A stretch of DNA of 64,000 nucleotides from positions 31,920,555 through 31,984,554 of the forward strand of contig OX940870.1 of the NCBI GenBank assembly GCA_954871525.1, in the 5' to 3' direction. How positions within the stretch are numbered: the stretch's first letter is position 1; every line of letters starts with the position of its first letter. Under the pieces are notes generated by a model. The model saw nothing but the letters and a program-made list of their open reading frames with translations, searched no databases and was not told the DNA's origin. This DNA comes from Parietaria judaica (Eukaryota; Streptophyta; Magnoliopsida; Rosales; Urticaceae). Of this stretch, positions 14,101 through 26,815 are shown in pieces. The position numbers and the translations under genes were made by a program.

Positions 14101-15675
14101 AGACATCGCCTGTTACAAGGAAGTGCGTGTGTCCTCCTCTTAATAACTCAGCCTGATGAGCACTTGTGTGACACCTCAGAACAGTTTGAGAGTCAACATA
14201 ATACGTATCGTTATAGCTGCGACTCACGTGGTCGGCAGGAACGAGTACATCATCAAAGTTCTGCAAAGAGTAGATTTGCTGTCATGCAGACTGCACAGCA
14301 ATACCAAAGTAAATCACAAGAAGCATTCATACTTTGTATGGAGTGAATTGCACTATAGCACGTAAACGCACATTTCATTATTCAAATTTTGAGTATATTT
14401 TATATAGAATCACATTAAGAATTTAGAATGAAATGGAATTTGAGCATCCAATAATCGATGTAAAACCTAATCAGGTTTTAGATATCAAATGCATAACAAG
14501 TTACGTTCGATCATTGTGCTGGGCCTGATAAGTCTTTTACTAATCCAAAGTGATGGGCCTCTAACAAAAATACAAGCGTGGACGCAAAACAAAAAACTGA
14601 CTGACAAAACAAGCCAAATGAATCCTATACCTAATAGTAAAAAAAATCATATGTAACATAGACGACGGGACGAGACTGCAAGGTATTTTAAAACTTGCTG
14701 GTCAAGACAAGGGAAGTTAGAGCTCTGATTGTGAAGAGGTCTCCACAATGCACTAAAATACACACATGCTCACACATAAAAAATCTTGTTAAATGTGGAG
14801 AGACCATAAGTTCACCGACTCCATATCGTACCTGCTTTACGGTAACAAGTGGATTTAGGTCATCAAACTTATCAAACTTGTTGGAATAGTTGTTGTCGAA
14901 GTATTCATGTATGGCATTCTTCAGAATCCCAAGTGGGTGATTATCTCTTCTATGGAGTTGCATTCCAAGTTTAGCGAAGATTGTATCCGGAACATTATTA
15001 GTAGGATCATCTCTCACAACATCTACAAAACCAGTGAAAAGAAATAATTATCATTTGAAGGATAAAGAAAGAACAAGCACGATGGTAAACAGCATGTCTC
15101 GGTAAGATAATTAAACAGAAGAGCGGTGCAAATTAATAACATGAAGTACGTAAACAAATCTTCCTGATGATAGCCATGCCTAAGAGAGATGTATATATGC
15201 GTACTAGAAATATAAAATAGTAGCATAACTCGGTAATAAAAACGGGATTTCATTTATACATAAAATGGTATTTAATAGTTGAGGTTATTCGAAAGAAGCC
15301 ATGATCGACAAACCTACCACACATTTTACAGAAGCCGCTATAATGCAGTAAATTATTGCTTCAAACAAACAAGGTCACACAGAAGCAAATGAAATGCATT
15401 AGAATTACAGAAAGCAAAACACTGACTTGAAGAGACCCTTATCAGGGAAAGAACAAAAAGCTACCGTCTTTAGCAATCTTGACTCCGCCGATATCCAGCA
15501 TCGAAACCACCGGCTGCTTCCACTTCTTCTTGTGGATTGTATCAGCGGAAAGACCCGAGAAGGAAGCAGACGAGAACGGAAGAAAAAGCGTGAAGCTTCT
15601 GACAGCATTGCTCCGGCGAGAGATCGGCGCAGTTGAGAAACGGAGAGCTTGAGCAAACGACAAAGCTGTTGCCAT
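11127..15675 (-). CDS. Phenylalanine--tRNA ligase, chloroplastic/mitochondrial
   Basis: Single-chain organellar PheRS that charges tRNA-Phe with phenylalanine in plastids and mitochondria. Ten coding exons: 15465-15675, 14832-15022, 14054-14260, 13581-13698, 13164-13240, 12389-12568, 11905-11949, 11465-11569, 11265-11378, 11127-11177; total 1299 nt, 432 residues, the usual family length (about 430). The first 60 or so residues are Ser/Arg-rich and act as a transit peptide. The class II core includes [28 protein letters not shown] and [20 protein letters not shown] (motif 3). The C-terminal 90 residues are the ferredoxin-fold anticodon-binding domain, ending SKLNIVLR. A 5' UTR intron is likely, with acceptor GTTGGTGCAG just upstream of the ATG (exon resumes at 15698). 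All junctions are GT-AG and frame is kept throughout. Confidence 0.96.
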
Positions 15676-16180
15676 GGGCGCGGTTCACTCGGAAAGGTCT
15701 GCACCAACGTCGAGAACATCCATTACTTCCATAGCCATGATGACCACAATAATTTTTCTCCAATCATTGATACAAATACACAAACATATGGCGAGTTTCC
15801 TCGAATGTACCCATCTCCGCCAAACACAAATAAACCAAAAATCAGAAGAATCATAAAACTAGAGACACAGATTCATCTATACACATACGTATAAATATAC
15901 ACCGATTAAGCTATCTAATATAGCTAAGCGGTCAAAATCTAGAACAAGTTGCTATGGAAAAGCCATAAACATAAGAAACGAAATGCTATTCAAGATCACT
16001 CGTGACAGTCTATCGAATGGAAACATGGCTAGTATCATCACAAGTTGGAATCTCCGAAGAGAACACACTCGGATTAGCATAGCCGAGTCGAGAAACAGAG
16101 AGGAGAAACCATGAGACGAACCAGAACTGGAAGTGGGAGATGATTATCCAAACACCGCGCTCATTTGGGGTTTTTCGTAT
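15676..16180 (-). promoter_or_regulatory. PheRS 5' UTR and promoter region
   Basis: On the minus strand the sequence leading to the PheRS start holds a pyrimidine-rich, leader-like block (about 16030-16150), then an AT-rich stretch ending in a good acceptor at 15699-15700. This fits a 5' UTR exon, a UTR intron of roughly 300 nt, and 23 nt of leader before the ATG. The exact transcription start cannot be read from sequence. Confidence 0.4.
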
Positions 16181-16309
16181 AATGTTTATTTTTCAGATTA
16201 ATTGCGGCAAATATACTTAACTTTTGCCAATATTCGCGTATAATAATATTCACAAGTTTTATCGCGTAAAATGTAAGGCATGTGTGTCTTCAGTCACTCT
16301 TATTAGTGG

Positions 16310-16545
16310 AAATGACTCTCAATACACTATAAATTTTATTACTAACTTTCAAGTTTTCATAATTTTCAAAATAATTTTTTTCAAATTTTATCTACCAAAA
16401 TATCCCTGCAAAATGAACATATCGCGTCTTGGAAAATAGATAAATTGAAAATATTTTAGTACATGAAATTAAAAAATATTATTTTGAGAATTATAAAAAC
16501 TTGAAAGTTAGTAGTAGAATTTATGGTGTATTAAATGTTATTTTA
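16310..16545. mobile_element. AT-rich inverted-repeat MITE
   Basis: Left arm (about 16320-16410) and right arm (about 16440-16540) are near-complementary: TACTAACTTTCAAGTTTTCA on the left pairs with TATAAAAACTTGAAAGTTAG on the right, and both arms continue for some 80 bp. There is no coding frame and no clear target-site duplication. It sits in the otherwise featureless 16.2-17.5 kb spacer between two minus-strand genes. Confidence 0.6.
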
Positions 16546-17531
16546 TGGTTTATTAAATGTTATTTATGAAGTTTCTTTGTTAGTTAAGGATAACACTTTA
16601 TCGTGTTCTCATTCCCTACTTATCCTCATAATAAAAAAACGCGCATATAAATACATTCGTAATGAACGCATCATTACGAACTAACAAGAAAGAAAGAAAA
16701 AATAAGAAGAAAAAAAAAGGCCCTGCACTTTTAGACAACTTTAAGTACTTCTTCAATATGTATTTTTAAGAGCTTGAATACATAATAGTTAAATTTGAGA
16801 TATAAATACATTCGTTGCTATTATCTATTTTGTGTATCTATTTCTCACTTTGTGGTCTGTCTGTTGAAAGATTCAAGGTTGAATATTTTGTGTCCCAAAT
16901 CAAATGTTATATTCTAGCCCGGTTTTGTTTGATTTTTTTTAAATATTAACTTTTGTATTTAGTTTATTTATTCTTTTAAGTTTTGTTTCAATCATTTACC
17001 CTCTATATTCCTTGTGAACGTTTTTTTTTTTTTTTTAATAATGTTTCATAATCCGAATCAGGGTCACAAATTTAAAAACCGGGGTTGCCAAAATCAGGGT
17101 CACAAATTTATGTATCTTTCATAAATTAATAACTTAGAGAGCAAATAGTTTTATTATATTATTAAATTATCGAGTAATAATTTAATAATATTTGTCAGAA
17201 ATCGAAGTTATATATCAGTAGAATTCAATAAAGTAAAATTAATATATTGAGTATTATTTTAATGGGATTATAGAGGCAAGCTTCAAGTTCGGGTCACGGA
17301 GAGAAACAAGAAATGTCTTTGCGAAACCCGGATGGCTAAACGACCGGTCATTTTATGGCTAAGCAAAGTCGTAACGAACAACGCGATATAGAGAATAAAT
17401 TAATGAAACAGTGCTATACTCGAGGCCTAATCCGAAATTCAGCTCAGATCTACATATCAGTTACCGTGAACAACCTAGTATTTTTCTCTACCATTCTTGC
17501 AAAATCTTTTTTCCGAGACAAAAACGGAGGC

Positions 17532-20500
17532 TCACGGCCATACCAACCCTGTCAAACCACCATTACCGGTGTCCCAAGCTCCATGGGAGATCTCCTGGTA
17601 GAGCTGATCCCATCCCCAGCTTGAATACCCCAAGAAAAACCAATAGTCAGAGACAGAGTCATTCCCCGATTTGATCTCTCCGAGCTTACGATACGTTGCT
17701 GATTGGTCAAGATAATATATATCTGGTAAAATTCGAGGGTCTTTTTCTCCCGTGCCGCGAGTTAGGGCGACGAGAGGAGCCCCTCGCTGTATCAGCGGTC
17801 CACCGTAAGAGAATGGAGCCTCGGCTAATATCTCAAACCCGTCAACCTCGTCTTCCAGTTCGTGCAGAGCATCCCACGATATGTGCTTGTTTATGATCAA
17901 GCCTTGGAATCCGGTGCTGCGATTTGCCTTAACGATCAAAACTTTGGATTCTCCGAATGGCTCCGCGTTCCGAAGTTTATATGTAGCTATTAGAACGGAA
18001 CCGACCGCCACTTGAGGGAGGTTCTCTTTGAGATCGTCGTGTTTTTCAGAGTTTTGATTCCTTCTAGCCTGTAAAATTCCTAAAGTACCGAAACAAATAT
18101 TTAGCGAAAAAAACAAGTCGTATGTATACATTAATTCAATGGTTGACCGGGCGTTGAAAAAAAATAACCTGACTTATCGATGAGATGCTTGGAGTGTGTT
18201 CCGTGGTTGGCGATAAATTTGATAATATCCGCGACTCCCATATGGCCTTCATAGGGAACAGCGTCTTTATTTTCTGCTGGAAATAAGACTAAGGCGGGAT
18301 AAACCTCCGTCTGCAAATTTCAGACAAAACAAAACCGAGAAAAGATTGGCCGATCAATGAATTTAATGGATGCAGGAGTAGTAACAAATAGAGAAAGAAA
18401 TAAACATCTTCTTAGTTGTAAAGGAAAATATAGCCGAATGCCGAAGAGAGGAATTCAAAGAGTAGCCTTGATCTTGTGCTTTGATAGTAAAATATTTGGG
18501 AAATTTTTGATGATTTTACCAGATCACGTTTTACACCGTACTTTCCTTCGAAGACCGATCATATTCTAGTTCCTCACAAATGTTTGAAGAAAGTGTTCAT
18601 CTAGCTCAAAACTAAATGGAAAATCTTATTACATTACTTTTATTTTTATCGTTCAATTACTCTGACAAATAAGTGCACAGGCCCTCATGCTTAGTATCCT
18701 AGAAAGAAAAAGGTGAAAATGAATTGTAATATCAGCAATATATTCACCTGATTTATCGATCTCAATATCAATTTGCAATCATTTAGTGTGCAATCGAGCA
18801 AGTATATCGACGGAAGCTTTGGCTTTAAGTCCTTTAAGTTGTCAGCTGCATAAGGAGAATGTTATGAGAACATAGGCAATTCTTAACCATGGAGAAAATA
18901 TGAAAAATAATTTAATTTTTTTTATAAGATCCTTATACCATTTGACGCATTTTCGACATCAATTTTGAAATAATAATATTATGCAACTAACCATAAAACG
19001 GGGTTCTGTAATGTCCTAGTATTATTACAGGTGAGAGAGACTTACCATCATTTAATCCGGTATTGTAAGTGCTGAGGAAACCTCTCATAGCCCGATATAC
19101 TTCCCGAACAACCAATTCCATTCTCTGGCAGAAGCCGCACCAATTATTGCCAAAAAGGACTAATGAATCCTTATCAAACTGATCAACCCCGAGAACCATC
19201 TCAGAGAAACTCTTGCTCGTCAGACGAGGGATGTCATCTAACTCATAACGTGGTAACATAGGTTCTCTTCGACTATGAAGGTTCGATTCTGACTGTTCAT
19301 ATGGCGAAAGACTTCCTACGAGGAATCTTGTGAAAAAGTCGGCCATTGAAGAATAATCAAGATCGTTCTCCTCTGGGAAGACATAATGCTGCTCTGCAGT
19401 AGGGTCAACTATCACCAGCTGTGGGATCTTTGATCCACCGGTCAGAGCATCAAGTGATCGATAGTTACCATCGGAAAAGAAAAAAGATGCCTTGAGGCCT
19501 TGAAATTTATGTGAAGAATTTGTTTCCTCGATTTTCACGTCTCTAGCCACGTCGGTATCATGATCCAAAGAAAGTGGCTCAGCTTCTGAGGATGACTGTA
19601 GGTACGAATCCACTTTTTTCTCGTCATCTGATAAACTTGGACTCTCAGTTGGTTGACCTTGGTCAGAGTCAACACCCCTTGAACTAAGATCTTCTTTTTC
19701 TTCTACCGGTGAGCCTGGGTCCAACAGAATTTTCGTCTGCGAGGGCATATTGTTAACAAAATTAATGTTGATATCATCTGACAAAAGTTGGAAACCCATA
19801 TCTTTCGCAAGCGAGCTTAATTTAGATCCCGTCTTCTGCTGAAGAACTGATGTCAATAACTCGCGCAACGAACTTCCTTGGAGATCTGAGCTTAGTTTAT
19901 CCAAACTTATTTGTTTTCCCTCGTTTACGATCGTGATAGAAGATATTTTTTCTTTCAGTTTGATAAGTCGAGATGCCCGAGATAGTCTTAATTTAGGAGG
20001 TCCAGATGTGCCTTTAAGTGCTTGATAATCTTGTAACAATATCTCATGCCTCTCACTTACCTTGTATGAATTATGAATATGCAACGCAAGTTCTCGAAAA
20101 GAGTCCAAGATCTCCTTACTCTTGGTTCTAATTTCCTCTGAGTGAGATGACCGATCTACAAATAAAACAATAGACGGCCTGTTAGCCGGTAAAATTGGCT
20201 CCGAAGGATGCCCATTGCCTTCCAGCTAATTTCACAAAAAAGGAAATATATAAATTAGTCAATTGACAACAAAGGAAACAAGAATATAGAAAAACTATGT
20301 TACACCAGAAAATAGGAATATTTATAATTAATTATTTTTATTATTGTTATGTCATTAGGGATATGGGTATTAGGGGTAATTTGCAATACAGGCCCTGAAT
20401 AGTCTAGGGTTTACCTCTAATGTTTGATTAGTGAACATCATTGGAGAGTTTTGTTCTTGCTCTCAAAGGAAAGACCGTTTCTATTGTACTTCACTCGTTG

Positions 20501-22260
20501 ATTAATAAAGAAAGGGGATTCACTAGCTTAGGATTTTGGCGGGAAATTGTGTTGGGTTCTTTCAAACTCCTCTTTTATTAGTAAAGATAAGACTGAATCA
20601 GCCCAATATGAAATATCAAGAAACAGTTACTATATGTCTGTATAAAATGCTAAAAGGGATCTACTGTCCCTCTTTATATGATACGAGTGAAGGATCTACT
20701 GTCCCTCTTTATATGATACCTTCTTCATCATCATCAATAACATATAAAAAACCACAGCAACATATTCATGGCGGATATCATCAATTAAACTTATATAGCA
20801 AAACGAGTATTCTTCAAAAGATGTAACGACAAACTCACCTCTGAGAGTACTGAATTATCCATGAGCATTATATCAGTAAGGTCATCCTCTTTCTTTATAA
20901 TCTTCAAACAACCTGGGCATCCAGAAAAGTGAAGCACAGCCAACCATGAACTGGAATCTCCAATCCCGAGAGTAGAAAGCATTGACCGGTTCGAGACCAC
21001 GCCGTACCTATGCTTATCAGATGGTAGAAAATTATCTTCCGCAACTGTCACGAACTTCGTGAAAAAAGAGTCAAACTGCTGAAATGCTTCCATTGTACAA
21101 GAGGATAAGCCATTTGCCATGCTACTATTAGTTTCTTCGAAAGTAGCAGCGTCATTTACAGAGCCAAAACCCGCAAACCAAGGAACCCGGGAAACCTCGC
21201 TATTAACATCACACATCATCTTTGCTTCCATATCCTGTTTCGAGCGATAAATGACCGTCATTAGCAACAACAAGAAATACCCAGTTAGCGATAAATAACA
21301 GTCATTACATAACAATTTGCAATAACGAAAGTACCCTGCACCTTCTGCATCTCTGTACCCATGAGTGTCAACCCTCTGTCTGCCCATCCAACAAAATCTG
21401 TTGCAAGAAGATAGCCTTTATCGTTCCAACGGTTTCCGATTTAAGGACGACTAAAGTAGCGAATAAAGTGAAGGCCATTCTCATTTCTTTTCTAAACTAT
21501 CGAGCTCAGAATTCTTCAAATTCATGAGCATTGAATCCAAATACACGCCGTTCGCTCCAATTTACTTGTTATGACTAGAATAAGAAACTCGAGAATTCAC
21601 CAACCTCGTCCGCCACGGAAGTACGCAGTAGCATTCTGCCTGTCCTTCGCCGTCAATCTCGGAGTCCACCCACAGAATTCAAGAAGAAGTAACGCCTTAT
21701 CAGTTGAACCAAGAAACGCCTTCAATTCAGCCGGAGTACTGAGAAATTCGAGCGGAAGCAGCTCTCCCGGTGAAGCCGAAACGCGAGAGCGAATCGAAGA
21801 CAGAATGCTCTGCGCTCGAAGCATCCCTCGGTACTTGTACGCTCTCGAATGGTGATAGTACAGAACCGTGTGTTCATCGTTCGCAGCTCCAATGGCGTCT
21901 GCCAGAACCTTCTCCGTGTTTCTATGCAGAACCATCAGCAACAGGTCGCTAAAATCCTCTGGTCCATCAGTAACCATAGCCGAAACCTCCCTCATCAGCG
22001 ATCGAGATTCGCCGGACCCTGCAAACCAAACCCTACTTCAAAATCCACGATTGAAATTCAATCTTCCCAAACCCTAGATATGGTATGAACATACAGGGAA
22101 CGGTGACTAGGAGGAGGAGATGAGGGTTTTGTCTGATCTGGGAAGAGAAGTTGAGCTTGGAGAGGACGCCCCACTCGCCGATGGCCGACGAAGCAACGAG
22201 GCATGCACAGAAGCACAGGACAGCGAGCTGTGGCTTCATCGCCATTGTTTTCGTGATCAT
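17532..22260 (-). CDS. Thioredoxin-fold protein with C-terminal AlgH/UPF0301 domain
   Basis: Large plant protein resembling Arabidopsis At3g19780; its function is not established. Eight exons: 22095-22260, 21605-22018, 21342-21397, 20839-21234, 19046-20225, 18748-18845, 18169-18310, 17532-18079; exactly 3000 nt, 999 residues. It starts with a hydrophobic signal peptide (about residues 8-28), implying entry to the secretory pathway. Several divergent thioredoxin-like segments follow, with cysteine pairs CPGC (about 318-321) and CGFC (about 707-710, in NNWCGFCQRM, like a PDI active site). A Ser/Asp-rich linker lies between them. Residues about 820-999 are a DUF179/AlgH domain (VGSVLIAT, GFQGLIINK, YGGPL, FLGYSSWGWDQL). 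The exon 2 donor is chosen as GAG|GTTGGT and the exon 8 acceptor as TTTAG|GAATTT because only these keep the frame. A second in-frame ATG lies 5 codons in (22245). Confidence 0.9.
20657..20719. repeat. 28-bp direct repeat in intron 4 of the Trx/AlgH gene
   Basis: Two identical copies of a 28-bp unit, GGATCTACTGTCCCTC... at 20657-20684 and 20692-20719, separated by 7 bp. They lie in the 613-bp intron (20226-20838), whose middle differs in texture from the neighbouring introns and may hold a transposon relic. Confidence 0.6.
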
Positions 22261-22497
22261 CTGAGATTCATCGATCGAACCAGAATATCTCTTCGTTGCT
22301 GCGATTGCGTTTCTTCTTCATTCCGGTTTCTCTGACACACTTGCAAGAGACTGAGGACTTCTGACTGAACTATGTTTTCTATGGGGACCAAACCATTAAA
22401 TAATAAAAGTTTGATGAGAATATTATGGCATAACTACTTATTATTATACCAAATGTATCAATATATTCTTAATCTTCTATATTTAGTACTTGATGCA

Positions 22498-23015
22498 TAG
22501 GGGTGAAAATTTTATAAATGTTTCCCATTTCTTTCCTGGTTTAGGTACCGGTCCCGAACCAATTTAAAAAAAAAAAATCAGGAAATTTAGCTATAAACAG
22601 GGAAACGGTACTTCCCGGTTCCTGGTTTTCAGAACTGGGGACCAAAACCGGAACCTAAAAATAATTTCCCGGTTTTTGGTAGGAGTTCCAGTTTTAAACT
22701 ACATGTCATTTTTAAGTTTTTCGTATGCCGTTTTTAGTGTAATGTATATTTTTATTGTCATTTTTCTATATTATGTGTAGTTTTTAATTACTCATTTTTA
22801 TAAAATTATATGTTATGTTTGTATCTAGCACTTAATGGAACTCTAACTAAAACCGGACTGGGGAACTTAGAATCGAAACCGTTACGTGGACCGAGAAATT
22901 TAGAATTAGGAACCGTTACTAGAACCGGAACTGTTACCTAAAAAAATTCTCCTTTTTTTGAAACAGGACGAAAAAAGGGATAATTTCCCGATTCCCGATT
23001 CCGGTTTCACCCCTA
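22498..23015. mobile_element. Older hAT-type element (TAGGGGTG family), copy 3
   Basis: 518 bp starting TAGGGGTGAAAA and ending GGTTTCACCCCTA, the same terminal repeat as the elements at 9825 and 28515. The interior carries GGTACCGG and CCCGGTT motifs but is clearly diverged. Flanking 8-mers (TTGATGCA and TTTGAAGG) match only partly, which fits an old insertion. It lies in the shared upstream region of the divergent Trx/AlgH and DHHC genes. Confidence 0.6.
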
Positions 23016-23375
23016 TTTGAAGGCTATAATATAGTATTGATTGTATCAAATTATTTTTTTATCTTTTGAATTTAATCGTAGATCTTGACGAAATATGGAC
23101 GGAATTGGATCTCAAAACTCTATTGCAACTTTTAAATACTATATTTTCTATAAAATAATAATAAAAAAAAAACAACAACACTAGAAAATCTGTAACTTTT
23201 GAGTACTTATACCGCAAATATCTAAAAAAAAACAAAAAACTAGAAGACTCTGCTCCTCAAGTTTGCTTCTTCAATTGGAAATTGACCATTCTTCATTGAG
23301 AGCTTCGTAAAGTTGCTTGTGTTTCCATGGAGCTCAGAGACGTGTTTGCTCAATAGCTTAATAACACAGGCAATC

Positions 23376-26300
23376 ATGGCGGACTTGCCCGAGGTTGGTT
23401 TCGCTTCATCGCGACTCTTTCTCGTTTGATTTGATCCATTGACTCTTGTTCGTTGACTTTTTGGGTTCTGAATTCTGGCTTCTTATATATTTTCTTTGCC
23501 TTCCAATATACTTCAGTTCCTTTTGCCGATGTTGGATTATATATAGCTTCGGAGAATTTCTAAAAGGAGACCCTTTTTTTATTATTCTCTGACTTAGTAG
23601 TAAATGAGTGATAATCAAGATGCAAATCGTTGCCCAAACTATAAAAATATATACACAACAAAAGGTCAAGAACAATTAGGGGTGAACCCGGGACCGGAAC
23701 GGGGATTTTAGTTTGTTTGTTTGTTTGTTTTTTTTTTTTTTTCGTTCTGGTTTGGGAAAAACTTGGATGTAAACCCGGACTCGGTTTGGAAAACACCCAG
23801 TTTTATTGGAATCCGGGAACCCGGACAGGGTCTAAGATCCCGGATAGGAAATAGACGTAGCGAGAGAACCGGTATGTTGGGAAATAAGTTACAATTGTTG
23901 AAATTGAGCGGAAAAATATAAATGTGACGTCAATGTTAATGAGTTCAAATAAGTAGTGTCAAGAAAACGGGACTCGGTCACAGATCCTTTGTAAGAATCC
24001 AATAACTTTAAGTCGCTCCCCAAGGTTTTGTAACGGCCGGGTCACGAAAACGGACTCGGTCACAGAACTCTAACAAATATCATTTTTCAATGGTATATGC
24101 AAATGCTAAATACTAATGTGATTGTTCATTTGGTTTGATTAGGAGCATATTGTGACGTCGATGGAGGAGAACTCCGAGGTTATTTGTTGGGGCTGCGGGC
24201 TGAGGCTGCTGATTCCGTCTCGCGCACCGATTTTCAAGTGTGGTTGGTGCGGAGCCATAACGAATCAGAACGCGCGCAAACGAGGGTGCAAGTACTTCTG
24301 GTTACGCCAGCTGCGGGACCGGAGCTTTGTTTTTATTCTTGCCATGTTCATGGCCTTTGTTATATGTATGTCTTCATTCTTATTGACTTGTCTTGTCGTC
24401 TCAGTTTCTCTCTTTTCCTCTGAATTTGTAAACTGTAGCAACTTTCACCTAATTAAACAGGCTCCGACAAATTTTAAGCCACGTGAAACGCACATATCAG
24501 TGTTTAGGGACCGATGCATTAAATTTTTTACAATAATGTGTATTGCAGTGGTTAAAACTCGATGAAAACCGTCGATCTTTTAACGGTTGAGGGGGAATTG
24601 CTACAATTACTAGCCCAGCCGGAAACTGCTGAAAAATTCTAATAGTAACCGAGTCAACACGATAAGTTCGATGAGCATAGCTTATAATTATTTAAATTGT
24701 ACTTTTATCTTTATGCCTCCCGTGTGACATGTTCAGTTCTTCTTTTCTTCTACGTAATCGAGATTGCTTTCTGATAAAGTTTTTTTTTTCTTCAAATTTT
24801 TCAGAATTAGATTTTTTTTTTCTTTCTGGGAAAGATAAATTGAATAAATCGATTAGAATTGATATATTTATTTATGAAATTTCAGGTGGTGGTGTCTGGG
24901 CAGTGTACCCGGTTGTTTTCTCCATCGGCTATACTTGTGGTGTTATTCACTCCGTAATTACCGTGATCCTTTCACTCACAACCCTTTACACGTTCATTTC
25001 CGCGGCATTCAGGTGTGCAGGAACGCCTCCGTGCATAACATGGGGAAGTTACCCGAGTGTGGGCAAAGGTTACCTCGAGAACTACACCTTCTGTCACGAT
25101 TGCTCGAAGCCGAAGTCGCCAAGAACGCATCACTGCCGCTCTTGCGGGAAGTGCATACTCGACATGGATCATCACTGCCCCTTTGTAAGTATCGACCTCT
25201 TCAATTCATGTTCTGAATATTGACATTATTCGAAGAGGATAAGTTTATTATGCGAGCCTGTAACTTGAGATCCAATTAAGCTCAGCAGGATAGGGCTGAA
25301 ACCTGATAGAACTAGAGATTTATCGTAAGCATTGCCATTTTGAAAGAACAGTGAAGCTTGCTCCGAGTTGCTTAAGCCGTTAAGGGATATTTTTGGTATT
25401 ATGGCTAGTTTTTAGCTATGAGCTATTATGATTTGATACCTTGTTGAGCTTCTGAACCCGATTGGCTCATTATGATTTTAGTTCTGTATCAACACGGCTT
25501 TTTTAACGACCATGTTCGCTCTTTCATTTTTTATTTTTTTTTAATTCTAATTTTACTCCTCTCTTTAAGAGTTAACCTGATAAGCCTCCGATACTTACGT
25601 ACCAACGAAGGAAGGGCAGATCGGTCATTTACTTTATTACTTATGTCTTTAAGTATCTTTCATCATGTTTTATGTTAAAAATTATATTGGGTTATTGAAG
25701 TAAATAGGAATAAGCGAGACATTAGAAAACCCTAATCTCTCTTAAGTGGGGCGCCTTGGGCCTTGAACCGTTTTTATGTTTTGTTCTTCAATTTATTCAA
25801 GTGTGTTTTTTACTGTTGTGTGAATTATTTATACGGTTCAGTTAGGTTTCGATATCTGTTTCTATCATAATCTCTTGACCCGAGCTCTGTCGATGCAGAT
25901 CGGGAACTGCGTCGGTGCAGCGAACCACCGACACTTTATCGCCTTCCTCATCTCCGCCATCATCAGCACACTGTATGTCTCTTACATGTCCATGTACGCC
26001 GGCCTGTACACGTGGCCTCCCTTGTCGTACAAGTCATCGTTGGCGCAAGCAAGGGGTTACAACATGGAAACAGCATTGCAGGTTCTGAAGGAGGTAATTT
26101 TTGCGCTGCTGAGATCCACCGTGCTTCTCTCCGCGAGAGGGATCGTCCTCGTGTACCTCTTCTTCGCTAGTGTCTCGGTTGGGATAGGGCTGAGCGTGCT
26201 TCTGTGGCAGCAGCTCAGTTACGTTTATGTGGGCAAAACGTACGTCGGTCGTCTGAGTTCGCGCGAAGGAGACGAGGTCGTCGAGAAAGGCTGCCACAAT

Positions 26301-26378
26301 ATCATGCGTTTCTTCGGATGCCCGTATTCTCTGTCGAGGTACTTGCCCAATTTTCAGAAGAAGAGACACGAGAAGTGA
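23376..26378 (+). CDS. DHHC-type protein S-acyltransferase (PAT11/PAT12-like)
   Basis: Membrane enzyme that transfers palmitate to cysteines of target proteins. Four coding exons: 23376-23393 (only 18 nt), 24143-24365, 24886-25184, 25899-26378; 1020 nt, 339 residues. An N-terminal zinc-ribbon-like pair (CWGC and CGWC) precedes two membrane segments (about residues 70-125). The cysteine-rich domain runs from YTFCHDCSKPKSPRTHHC to the catalytic DHHC at 175-178. Two more membrane segments follow (one near 195-220, one near 275-305). The N-terminal CWGCGL...CGWCGAITNQN block is what I remember of Arabidopsis PAT11 (At3g18620) and PAT12; I cannot separate the two. Introns are GT-AG. Introns 1 and 2 contain transposon-like relics (23677 onward and about 24470-24620). 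Confidence 0.93.
23677..23850. repeat. Probable truncated hAT (TAGGGGTG) relic
   Basis: In intron 1 of the DHHC gene, TAGGGGTGAACCCGGGACCGG starts like the hAT family seen elsewhere in the window and is followed by CCCGG-rich sequence. No matching CACCCCTA end is found within a sensible distance. It is interrupted by a TTTG microsatellite and a T run (23710-23742). I read it as a broken copy. Confidence 0.35.
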
Positions 26379-26423
26379 TAGCTTGTATGTACCGATGTAA
26401 CTGAATATTGAAATTTCTTTATT

Positions 26424-26815
26424 TTTTAAAGGGATATTTATGGCATAAATACCCATCTTTTCCCAAGTATGCCGACATATTCCAACTATTTTTTTAGCAG
26501 CAAGAGTACCCAAAGGTACAAAAACAGTGTTGAGGTCCAATCATCTCCATGTCGAATTGAGTTAATGTCTATTAAACTAGAGACACGCATATGTCTCTAG
26601 TTTGATAAAATTTTGAACAATTAAGATTTTGGAGTTTAATCGTAAACGTACAGTCGTACACATGTTCCTCGTGTAACAGACCTGAAAGGGACATGGATGA
26701 AATTTGACATCGACACTATTTTGTAGCCTTCAGGTACTATTGCTGTTAAAAAAAGAAATTGGAATAGCTCGCGTAGTAAAATATTTGGGTAACTATGTCG
26801 CAAATATCCTTTAAT
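26424..26815. mobile_element. Long-TIR (fold-back) element downstream of the DHHC gene
   Basis: The two halves are imperfect inverted copies over roughly 130-150 bp. AAAGGGATATTTATGGCATA at the left end pairs with TATGTCGCAAATATCCTTTA at the right, and AGTACCCAAAGGTACAAAAA pairs with TTTGTAGCCTTCAGGTACTA. At its centre is a perfect 12-bp stem, AAACTAGAGACA / TGTCTCTAGTTT (26574-26603), with a 6-nt loop. Long TIRs suggest a Mutator-like or fold-back origin, but I see no convincing 9-bp duplication. Confidence 0.6.

Noticed and set aside
19270..19290. GGTTCGATTC, resembling a tRNA T-loop
   Set aside because: It lies inside a coding exon of the Trx/AlgH gene, with no cloverleaf around it. No tRNA gene was found in the window by eye.
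26034..26540. 168-codon frame antisense to the last DHHC exon
   Set aside because: Shadow of the acyltransferase coding strand, running into the adjacent TIR element; no motif.
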